A stretch of DNA of 13,551 nucleotides from a bacterium (GTDB lineage: Bacteria; Armatimonadota; Fimbriimonadia; Fimbriimonadales; GBS-DC), in the NCBI GenBank assembly GCA_029335935.2, contig JARJMV020000263.1, positions 1 to 13,551 of the forward strand. Reading direction: 5' to 3'. Shown in pieces: positions 1 to 6,946 of this stretch; position 1 is the first letter of the stretch, and every line of letters starts with the position of its first letter. The position numbers and the translations under genes are program-made. Under the pieces are notes generated by a model that made no database searches, was not told the DNA's origin, and was given only the letters and a program-made list of their open reading frames with translations.

Positions 1-2193
1 TTCGGCTTCGGCGCGTCGAGCGGCGACGGCTTGCTGCATCGCGCTCACCTGCTGCTGGGCTTGCTGATAGGCGTTCGAGGCGTCCAGATAGGCTTGCTCG
101 GCGTAGCCCAGCTGCTCAATTTGCCGCTCGGTCTGTTGCAGCCGCTCGGTTTTGGCGTCCAGCTCGGCACGCGCCTGCTCAATCTGCTGTTTGAGTGCGT
201 CGCGCTCCTTGAGGATAGGGACTAACTGCAACGCTTCTTCGTAGAGGGGCTGCAGTTGTTCGGCTTGCGTGCGGAGCGCTGTGTGCTGGTCGGCGTCGTA
301 GCCTGTGGGCAGGGCGTCTATCTGCGTTTGCAGGTCGCGGATGCGCTGCTCGGTTTGGCTTTGCTCGCGTTCCACGGCGCCGAGCCGTCGCAGCTCCACT
401 TGCAGGCTCTGCGCGTGTTGCACTTGGGGTTGTAACGATTCCAGTTCCTGTTGCACGCGCTGTTCCTCGTTGGGGTCGTAGATGGGCAGGCGGCTCAGTT
501 GGCGTTCCAGGTTGCGAATCTGTTGCTCGAGGGCGTCGATCTGTTGGAGCTGCTCGTGGAGTTGTTGGAGTTGGGCGTTGTGTTGGATGCGTTGGTGTTG
601 AGCGGCTTCGCGCTGCTGTTGGAGTTGGGCGAGTTGGGCGCGGATTAGCGCGATGGTTTCAGGCTCTTGCTTGAGTTGCTCAAGGCGTGTGCGCAGGGTG
701 CGCAGTTGCTGTTGGGTTTGCTGCGCTTCGTCGCGAGCGCGCTGCAACACTTCGTGGTAGGCGTCGCCGAGCGGCTGTCCGCAGGTGGGGCATTCGCTGT
801 CCTCGCCGAGCGATTCCAGTTGCTGGATGCGTTCGCTCTGTTGGCGGAGCGCAGTGTTGAGGGCGCGTGCTTCGGCTTCAGCGTCGGCGCGTTGCTGGCT
901 CCACGCTTGCAACGCTTGCTGCAGTTGCGTTTCGGCGTCGGCGCAGGCGCGTTGCGCGTGTTGATACTCGGCGTCGGCGGTTTGGAACGCTTGTTCAAGG
1001 GCGTCGCGTTCGGCGGCTTTCTGCTGGAGCGCGTTTCGCTGCGTCTGTGCCGCCTGAATTTGTTCTTCTATGCGGGCGCGTGGCGCGGCTTGCTGGGCGA
1101 TTTGGCGTATCTTCTGGAGCTGCTGGGTAAGCGTTTCGGCGCGTTGGAGCGTCGGCTGGAGCGCGTCTAACGCCTCGCGCTTCTGGTAGAGTTCGGCGCA
1201 CTCCGCCTGAAGTTGGGCGTGGCGTTGTTGCGCGGCGCGTTGCTCAGCGAGCAGCTGTTGGCGGTGTCGCTCAGCTTGGGCGAGCTGCTCCATCGCTTGC
1301 AACGCCTTGTTGACCTCGCGATAGCGTTTGGCGTCTGACTCGATGGCTTTGTACCGCTCGTGGACTTGGATGAGTTGATTCCAGCGCAGGCGCAGCTCCT
1401 CCACGCGCTGCGCTGCGTATTGGCGGTCTTTCTCCAGTAGCCCGCGCTGTTGCACGAGGCTGAGGTACTGCTCGCGCAGGGCGTTCTGTGCTTCGAACTG
1501 CCGTTGGGCGGCGTCGCGCTGTTGGATGGCTTGCGCGAGTTCGGTTTCTTCTTGGCGCAGGGCGATTTCGCTGCGTTGCAGTTCCGCTTCTACGGTTTGC
1601 AGTTGTTGTTGGAGGGCTTGGGGGTCGCCGATGGCGTTTCGGAGCGCGTTCACTTCGGCGTCTAAGGCGCGTGTGGCGGCGGTCGCGCGGTCGATGGCCT
1701 CCGTGATGCGTTCGTAGCCGAGCATGCGACTGATTTCCTCGCGTCGCTTCTGCGTGCTGTAGCCCATGAACTCCAGCTCTTTCTGGCGGGCGCAGAAGCT
1801 GGTCTGGAACTGCAGCGGGTTCATGCCCAACAGCCGAAGCACTTGCTCGTTGACGGGGGTCGTACCGCGGGCGAGGAGCGTCCATGCGCCGTCGGCGTTG
1901 AGCAACGTGAGTTCGGCGTCGGTGGGCGTGCGGTGGATACGGTAGCGACGCCTGCCGAGTTCGAACTCCAGCCGCACGCGCACCTTTGCGCCGCCCTGCG
2001 ACCAGAGGAATCGGAGCGTGTCCGCGCCCTCACGCACCACGCGCGCGCCGTACAATGCCCACAGAATCGCTTCGACCAGCGTGGTTTTGCCAGAGCCGTT
2101 CGCGCCGACAATCGCGGTCACGCCCGTCTCGAAGTCCACGCGGGCGTGCGCGTACTGCCGAAAGTTCTCCAGCTCCAGCGCAATCAGACGCAT
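1..2193 (-). CDS. sbcC: SbcC/Rad50-family DNA repair ATPase, N-terminal part (runs off left edge)
   Basis: The frame is open from an ATG at 2193-2191 to the window edge (731 codons, C-terminus missing). It begins MRLIALELENFRQYAHARVD, a typical SMC/Rad50 N-terminus, followed by a Walker A loop GANGSGKTT at about residues 30-38 and the family-like stretch LQFQTSFCARQKE. Long Glu/Gln/Arg/Ala-rich coiled coil follows. A zinc-hook CxxC (C468-P-T-C471, bases 781-792) lies at the tip, and the returning coil fills 1-777. In this family the hook joins two coils and the two end lobes form one ABC ATPase. The signature motif and Walker B should lie left of position 1. A hook at residue 468 suggests a total of roughly 900 residues. 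With the nuclease SbcD (Mre11) such proteins process DNA ends and hairpins. The start is 3 bases after the upstream stop and has no strong Shine-Dalgarno sequence, suggesting translational coupling. No sbcD is present upstream. SbcC versus Rad50 naming is a convention here. Confidence 0.9.
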   Translation of the reverse strand, partial: MRLIALELENFRQYAHARVDFETGVTAIVGANGSGKTTLVEAILWALYGARVVREGADTLRFLWSQGGAKVRVRLEFELGRRRYRIHRTPTDAELTLLNADGAWTLLARGTTPVNEQVLRLLGMNPLQFQTSFCARQKELEFMGYSTQKRREEISRMLGYERITEAIDRATAATRALDAEVNALRNAIGDPQALQQQLQTVEAELQRSEIALRQEETELAQAIQQRDAAQRQFEAQNALREQYLSLVQQRGLLEKDRQYAAQRVEELRLRWNQLIQVHERYKAIESDAKRYREVNKALQAMEQLAQAERHRQQLLAEQRAAQQRHAQLQAECAELYQKREALDALQPTLQRAETLTQQLQKIRQIAQQAAPRARIEEQIQAAQTQRNALQQKAAERDALEQAFQTADAEYQHAQRACADAETQLQQALQAWSQQRADAEAEARALNTALRQQSERIQQLESLGEDSECPTCGQPLGDAYHEVLQRARDEAQQTQQQLRTLRTRLEQLKQEPETIALIRAQLAQLQQQREAAQHQRIQHNAQLQQLHEQLQQIDALEQQIRNLERQLSRLPIYDPNEEQRVQQELESLQPQVQHAQSLQVELRRLGAVEREQSQTEQRIRDLQTQIDALPTGYDADQHTALRTQAEQLQPLYEEALQLVPILKERDALKQQIEQARAELDAKTERLQQTERQIEQLGYAEQAYLDASNAYQQAQQQVSAMQQAVAARRAEAE

Positions 2194-2196
2194 TGT

Positions 2197-2769
2197 TTAG
2201 CGGTCTTCTTTAGGCGTGAGAGGCTTCACATCGTCTTCTTGCTGGAAGCGCGGTTCGGGCACGAGCAGCGTGAACGCGCCTGTGGGCATCAGATTGCGTT
2301 TGACGCCATCCACCGCCGCCTCGCCGACGCCTGACAAGTTGAACGCCGCCACACCGTTGAAGTTAATCTGCCCCTCGCGCAGCACGGCGCGCACCGAATC
2401 GAAGTCGCCCTGAATGCGCAGCACGCCTTGCCCTTTGTAGACTTTTATCCGCTGGTCGAGCGGCGGCTTGAGGCGCACATTGCGAGGTAGCTCTTTGACC
2501 TCTTGGAAGCCCTCGACTTGCATTGTGCCTTTCACGGTGTTCACAATCAGGTAGCCGCGTCCGCGCACCGTGAGCGTCCCTTTGCCCCGCGTGAAGAAGT
2601 TGAGCGGCTTGCCCTGCGCGGTGAACACGCCAGGCTTGGGCGGCTGCTGTTTGGGCTGCGTCGCCTGCTCTTGTTTGGGGGACTCTTGCTGGGGCGCGTT
2701 ATTCTGCTGCTGCGTCGCGCCTATCGCTATCATCGTGCATATCACTATCAGTGCGAGAAGCCTGTTCAT
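2197..2769 (-). CDS. Exported protein of unknown function, beta-rich
   Basis: This is a 190-residue protein that I do not recognise. Residues 1-18 form a Sec signal peptide (MNRLLALIVICTMIAIGA). A low-complexity Gln/Pro/Lys linker follows at about 19-46. The folded part (about 47-172) looks beta-rich, with repeated G-x-G-x-L-x-V/I strands: GKGTLTVRGRGYLIV, GQGVLRIQGDFDSV and FNLSGVGEAAVDGV. The C-terminus is charged. There is no cysteine pair, lipobox or catalytic motif. The start ATG is preceded by GGAGGT at a 5-base spacing, so the start is well supported. The gene is first in a unit with sbcC (3-base gap). A periplasmic or surface role is inferred only from the signal peptide, and the link to DNA repair may be transcriptional rather than functional. 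Confidence 0.8.
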   Translation of the reverse strand: MNRLLALIVICTMIAIGATQQQNNAPQQESPKQEQATQPKQQPPKPGVFTAQGKPLNFFTRGKGTLTVRGRGYLIVNTVKGTMQVEGFQEVKELPRNVRLKPPLDQRIKVYKGQGVLRIQGDFDSVRAVLREGQINFNGVAAFNLSGVGEAAVDGVKRNLMPTGAFTLLVPEPRFQQEDDVKPLTPKEDR

Positions 2770-2788
2770 ACTTACCTCCAGGTCGTCG

Positions 2789-2808
2789 ATAATATCAAGT
2801 AGATTGTA
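2789..2808 (-). promoter_or_regulatory. Candidate promoter for the exported protein-sbcC unit
   Basis: Two -10-like hexamers lie on the minus strand upstream of the ATG at 2769. TACAAT is at 2808-2803. TATTAT is at 2794-2789 and carries an extended TGA just before it. The second stands at the same distance from its ATG (19 bases) as the eno -10 box does from its own. No clear -35 is visible for either. Choosing between them needs a mapped transcript start. Confidence 0.35.
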
Positions 2809-2894
2809 CCCGATAGGCGTTTCTCCGAGCAGGCTTATTCCGATTCCTGTTGCACGGACAGGGCTGCTCTAGCCACGCTTGCAGGGGGTGCTGC

Positions 2895-2916
2895 GCTGGG
2901 ACAGGAATGTCCCAGC
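2895..2916 (+). repeat. Hairpin repeat A, copy A1
   Basis: The arms GCTGGGACA and TGTCCCAGC form a perfect 9-bp stem around GGAA, a GNRA-type tetraloop if transcribed as plus-strand RNA. The inner five pairs (GGACA/TGTCC) match the other A copies. The outer pairs differ from those copies but remain complementary. Confidence 0.85.
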
Positions 2917-2922
2917 CACAAG

Positions 2923-2948
2923 CGTACCGTGGCCGTCTCCCCCGACGA
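2923..2948 (-). repeat. Hairpin repeat B, decayed copy
   Basis: Read on the minus strand this matches the B repeat at 22 of 26 positions, including the 3' tail CGGTACG. Three of the four differences break stem pairs. The fourth changes the loop from GGGA to GAGA, which is still of GNRA form. It looks like an old, degrading copy. Confidence 0.6.
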
Positions 2949-2960
2949 CAAAACTCGTAG

Positions 2961-2980
2961 CGTCGGCGTCCCCGCCGACG
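2961..2980 (-). repeat. Hairpin repeat B, copy B1
   Basis: The arms CGTCGGCG and CGCCGACG give a perfect 8-bp stem. The loop reads TCCC on the plus strand and GGGA (GNRA-type) on the minus strand. On the minus strand TTTT follows 7 bases later, about 60 bases after the pyk stop. A weak terminator role for pyk is conceivable, but the T tract is short and set back. Confidence 0.85.
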
Positions 2981-3025
2981 AGCAACACAGGTGCGACGCC
3001 AAGAAGGGAGAAGACGAACGGGTGT

Positions 3026-4435
3026 TTAGCGTTCAACAGTAAGTACTTGAATCATGTTGGTGTTGCCGGGCACATTGACGGGCACGCCTGCCGTGAGGAT
3101 GACCTTATCGCCGCCTTTGACCAGTCGGGTCTGGCGGGCGGCGATGAGTGCTTGCGTGGTCATCTCGTCGGTGGTGTTGGCGCGTGGGATGAGTAGCGGC
3201 GCGACGCCCCACAGCAGGGTGAGCCGACGCCAGAGCGGTTCGTTGTCGGTCAGCGCGAGAATCGGCTGGTAGGGGCGGAAGTGCGACACCCAGCGCGTTG
3301 TGCCGCCTGAACTGGTGGGGGTGAGGATAGCCTTTGCGCCGACCATCTGCGCGACGGTACACGCGGCGCGTGCGACGGCGACCGTCGCGTTGCCCGCCGT
3401 GCGCGCGTCCAACTCGCCCAGCTGCAGGAACTCCAGATGCTCCTCAGCGACCTCGGCGATACGCGCCATCCAGCGCACTGCATGCGTGGGATATGCACCC
3501 ACCGCCGTCTCACCCGAAAGCATCAGCGCGTCGGTGCCGTCCAGCACCGCGTTCGCCACATCGGTCGCCTCCGCGCGCGTGGGACGCCCCTCGCGTATCA
3601 TGCTCTCCAGCATCTGCGTCGCCGTAATCACGGGCTTCGCGTGCTGATTGCACAGGTGGATAATCTGCTTCTGCAGAATCGGCACTTCCGCGAGGTCTAC
3701 CTGCACGCCCAAGTCGCCGCGCGCGACCATAACCCCGTCCGCGACCTCCACAATCGATTCCAAGTCGTCCAGCGCGGCGGGCTGCTCAATCTTTGCCACG
3801 ACGGGAATGTTCGCGCCCTGCTCGCGGATAAGCGCTTGCAGATTCATCACATCCGTCACGGAGCGCACGAACGAGAGGGCAATCCAGTCCACGCCTGCGC
3901 GAATGCCCTCCATCAAGTCCTCGCGGTCTTTGGGGGTCATCGAGGGCAGCGCGAGGGTGCGGTGGGGCAGCGTCACGCCCTTCTGAGAGCTTAGTACCCC
4001 CCCTTCTAAAACGGTTGCCTCGATGCGGTCGCTCTCGACATGCGTGATTTGGAGTTCAAGCGCGCCATCGTCCAGCAGCAAGCGGTCGCCCATGCGCGCC
4101 GCGCGGAACAGTTCGGGCACCGGCAGCGGGATGGCGCTGTCGGTCTGATGGTCGTGCAGGGTGAGCTGAATGCTTTCCTGTGCGCGCAGCTCCAGCGGCT
4201 CGCGCAGGGTTCCGATGCGGATTTTGGGACCCGCCAAGTCCAGCAGCACGCCGAGCGGGATTTTGTATCTCTGCTCGGCGTGGCGTATCCACTCGATCCA
4301 CTGGCGTCGGGTGTGCCAGTCGCCGTGTGCGGCGTTGATACGGAAGAGGCTCGCGCCTGCCTCCACCAGCTCGTTGAGCTTCTCCTGCGTGCTGATGGCG
4401 GGACCCAAAGTCGCGATAATCTTCGTGCGCCGCAT
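3026..4435 (-). CDS. pyk: Pyruvate kinase (predicted K+-independent type)
   Basis: This 469-residue enzyme converts phosphoenolpyruvate plus ADP to pyruvate plus ATP, the last step of glycolysis, in the cytoplasm. The N-terminal barrel strand is RTKIIATLGPA, with substrate-site FRIN (R32-N34) and LLDLAGPKIRIG (64-75). The B domain is at about 72-168. Then come AKIEQP (K215, metal ligand E217), VMVARGDLG (D241), ITATQMLESM (270-279) and DVANAVLDGTDALMLSGETA. The C-terminal domain runs from about 350 to 469 and includes LTPTSSGGTTRWVS. Positions equivalent to Thr113, Lys114, Glu117 and Thr120 of the muscle enzyme are L67, A68, K71 and I74. Family knowledge links Lys at 117 with activity without K+. 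The ATG at 4435 is preceded in frame by GTG (4438-4436), which directly abuts the eno stop. Either could start, and GGAG in the eno end suits both. It is the second gene of the eno-pyk operon. Confidence 0.95.
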   Translation of the reverse strand: MRRTKIIATLGPAISTQEKLNELVEAGASLFRINAAHGDWHTRRQWIEWIRHAEQRYKIPLGVLLDLAGPKIRIGTLREPLELRAQESIQLTLHDHQTDSAIPLPVPELFRAARMGDRLLLDDGALELQITHVESDRIEATVLEGGVLSSQKGVTLPHRTLALPSMTPKDREDLMEGIRAGVDWIALSFVRSVTDVMNLQALIREQGANIPVVAKIEQPAALDDLESIVEVADGVMVARGDLGVQVDLAEVPILQKQIIHLCNQHAKPVITATQMLESMIREGRPTRAEATDVANAVLDGTDALMLSGETAVGAYPTHAVRWMARIAEVAEEHLEFLQLGELDARTAGNATVAVARAACTVAQMVGAKAILTPTSSGGTTRWVSHFRPYQPILALTDNEPLWRRLTLLWGVAPLLIPRANTTDEMTTQALIAARQTRLVKGGDKVILTAGVPVNVPGNTNMIQVLTVER

Positions 4436-4438
4436 CAC

Positions 4439-5922
<1,484 letters not shown>

Positions 5923-5928
5923 AGAGTG

Positions 5929-5948
5929 CGTCGGCGGGGACGCCGACG
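5929..5948 (+). repeat. Hairpin repeat B, copy B2
   Basis: This is a perfect 8-bp stem, CGTCGGCG with CGCCGACG, around GGGA (GNRA-type) on the plus strand. It is followed by the shared tail GTACG. Confidence 0.85.
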
Positions 5949-5960
5949 GTACGCGATGTG

Positions 5961-5982
5961 GCTTGGACATTCCTGTCCAAGC
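5961..5982 (-). repeat. Hairpin repeat A, inverted copy A3
   Basis: The arms GCTTGGACA and TGTCCAAGC form a perfect 9-bp stem. The loop is TTCC on the plus strand and GGAA on the minus strand, so this copy is inverted relative to A2, A4 and A5. Its outer pairs (TT/AA) differ from both AC/GT and TG/CA in other copies, yet still pair. Confidence 0.85.
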
Positions 5983-5988
5983 AAGGCT

Positions 5989-6008
5989 CGTCGGCGGGGA
6001 CGCCGGCG
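5989..6008 (+). repeat. Hairpin repeat B, copy B3
   Basis: The arms CGTCGGCG and CGCCGGCG flank GGGA. The single difference from copy B2 (A to G in the right arm) gives a G.U pair on the plus strand. The tail GTACG is conserved. Confidence 0.8.
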
Positions 6009-6041
6009 GTACGAAAGGGGTCTCACCTGTGTAGGCGAGGA

Positions 6042-6069
6042 GTAGTACGGACAGGAATGTCCGTGCTAC
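6042..6069 (+). repeat. Hairpin repeat A, copy A4 (12-bp stem)
   Basis: The arms GTAGTACGGACA and TGTCCGTGCTAC flank GGAA. The stem has eleven Watson-Crick pairs and one G.U pair on the plus strand, making it the longest stem in the window. Confidence 0.85.
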
Positions 6070-6108
6070 AGGCAGGATGTGTAAAGTCGCCTGAACCAAT
6101 CGGTGGGT

Positions 6109-6134
6109 TAGCACGGACAGGAATGTCCGTGCTA
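6109..6134 (+). repeat. Hairpin repeat A, copy A5 (11-bp stem)
   Basis: The arms TAGCACGGACA and TGTCCGTGCTA form a perfect 11-bp stem around GGAA. It lies 8 bases beyond the stop codon of the minus-strand Spy-like gene. It could stall or protect the 3' end of that transcript, although no T tract follows on the minus strand. Confidence 0.85.
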
Positions 6135-6142
6135 CAGGGGGT

Positions 6143-6835
6143 TCAAGGGTTCTGGGGCGGGTTGTCGCCCTTCTTTTCTTCCTTCTTCTCTTCCTTCTGT
6201 TCGCCCTGTTGCTGCTGGTCGTGCTTGGTCGCCTTGTCCCACTGCTCCTGCAGGTTCTTGGGCAGCACATTACGGATTTCCTGCATCATCTGCTGGTTCA
6301 CTTCCTGCAGGCGGCGCGAGCGTTGGTCGGGCGTGAGCGAGGCGTCTTGGGTGATTTGCTGGCGAATAGCGTTGTAGCGTTGCACAATCTCGCGGATTTT
6401 CTCCATCTGCTCAGGCGTCAGGCGCATGTTCGCCAGATTGCCGAGCGCAGGCGACTGCTCATTCAGCAACGCTTCAAATTTCTTGAGCTGTTCTTCGTTC
6501 AGCACGGTGCGCACGAGCCGCACATACTCTTCGCGTGCTTGGCGCAGGCGCGTGATGCGTTGCTCGGAGGTCAGCGAGGTGTCGCGTCGGATTTGCTCCG
6601 TGCGGTCGTTATACTGCTTCCAGAGTCCCTCGATACGGGCGCGCTGTTCCTCGTTGAGGTTCAGACGGGTTGCAAGGTTGCTGGGGGCCAGCACATCGCC
6701 GCGCGTTGGCTGCGCCTGCGGTTGCGGCTGTACCGCAGGGCCCTTATCATCGTTGCCCGCTGGCGTGTCCTGCGCCCACAGCGGCCCCAACGCCGCCAAA
6801 GCGATGGTCGCAATCAGTAAACCGATTCGTTTCAT
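6143..6835 (-). CDS. Exported helical protein, Spy/LTXXQ-like, with internal duplication
   Basis: The 230-residue product has a Sec signal peptide (about 1-21, cleavage likely after PLWA), a Gln/Pro-rich linker to about 50, and two homologous helical units at 60-122 and 139-200. Each unit reads L-x-x-EQ, then YN, then QI-x-x-D-x-SLT-x-x-QR-x-x-RL, with an offset of 79 residues. The L-T/N-x-E-Q motifs resemble the LTXXQ motif of Spy/CpxP periplasmic chaperones, so an envelope-stress or chaperone role is plausible but inferred. The tail (206-230) is Gln then Lys/Glu repeats ending in NPPQNP. The start is chosen at MKRIGLLIATIALAALG because AGGAGG lies 8 bases upstream. The open frame reaches 6922, but the extra part lacks a signal peptide and contains the promoter. 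The gene is divergent from the transglutaminase gene. Confidence 0.8.
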   Translation of the reverse strand: MKRIGLLIATIALAALGPLWAQDTPAGNDDKGPAVQPQPQAQPTRGDVLAPSNLATRLNLNEEQRARIEGLWKQYNDRTEQIRRDTSLTSEQRITRLRQAREEYVRLVRTVLNEEQLKKFEALLNEQSPALGNLANMRLTPEQMEKIREIVQRYNAIRQQITQDASLTPDQRSRRLQEVNQQMMQEIRNVLPKNLQEQWDKATKHDQQQQGEQKEEKKEEKKGDNPPQNP

Positions 6836-6867
6836 GATGGTCTCCTCCTGTATAGGGTTTCGAGGGA

Positions 6868-6876
6868 AGTATACCA
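6868..6876 (-). promoter_or_regulatory. Extended -10 promoter of the Spy-like gene
   Basis: The minus strand reads TGG followed by TATACT, nearly the same 9-mer as the eno promoter. No good -35 is evident. The expected leader is about 26 bases and contains AGGAGG. Confidence 0.6.
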
Positions 6877-6903
6877 CACTTTTCAGACGCATCGCTGGGC
6901 GGT

Positions 6904-6941
6904 TTGTTTTGCGAACGCCCAAGCGGGTAGAATCGTATAAC
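6904..6941 (+). promoter_or_regulatory. Candidate promoter of the transglutaminase-holA-GH130 run, possibly leaderless
   Basis: TTGTTT (6904-6909), 18 bases, then TAGAAT (6928-6933) could form a -35/-10 pair initiating near 6940. A second box, TATAAC (6936-6941), would initiate at or beside the ATG at 6947. No Shine-Dalgarno sequence precedes that ATG, so a leaderless or very short-leader transcript fits either option. Confidence 0.4.
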
Positions 6942-6946
6942 TACTG

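Larger units (their letters stand above)
2811..3025. other. Intergenic spacer with hairpin repeats
   Basis: This spacer lies between the pyk stop and the exported-protein gene. It contains a remnant of repeat A at about 2852-2863 (GCACGGACAGGG, right arm lost), a full A hairpin, a decayed B copy and a perfect B hairpin. No ORF with coding character or ribosome binding site was seen. The stretch 2981-3025, between the last hairpin and the pyk stop, has nothing I recognise. Confidence 0.75.

Noticed and set aside
645..1885. Several minus- and plus-strand open frames of 60-200 residues inside the sbcC region
   Set aside because: The sbcC frame is open throughout with Walker A and zinc-hook motifs. 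The others are compositional shadows of coiled-coil coding DNA.
2940..2980. A Rho-independent terminator for pyk
   Set aside because: The hairpin is strong, but the T tract is only four bases and lies seven bases away. The same hairpin occurs elsewhere as a repeat without a T tract.
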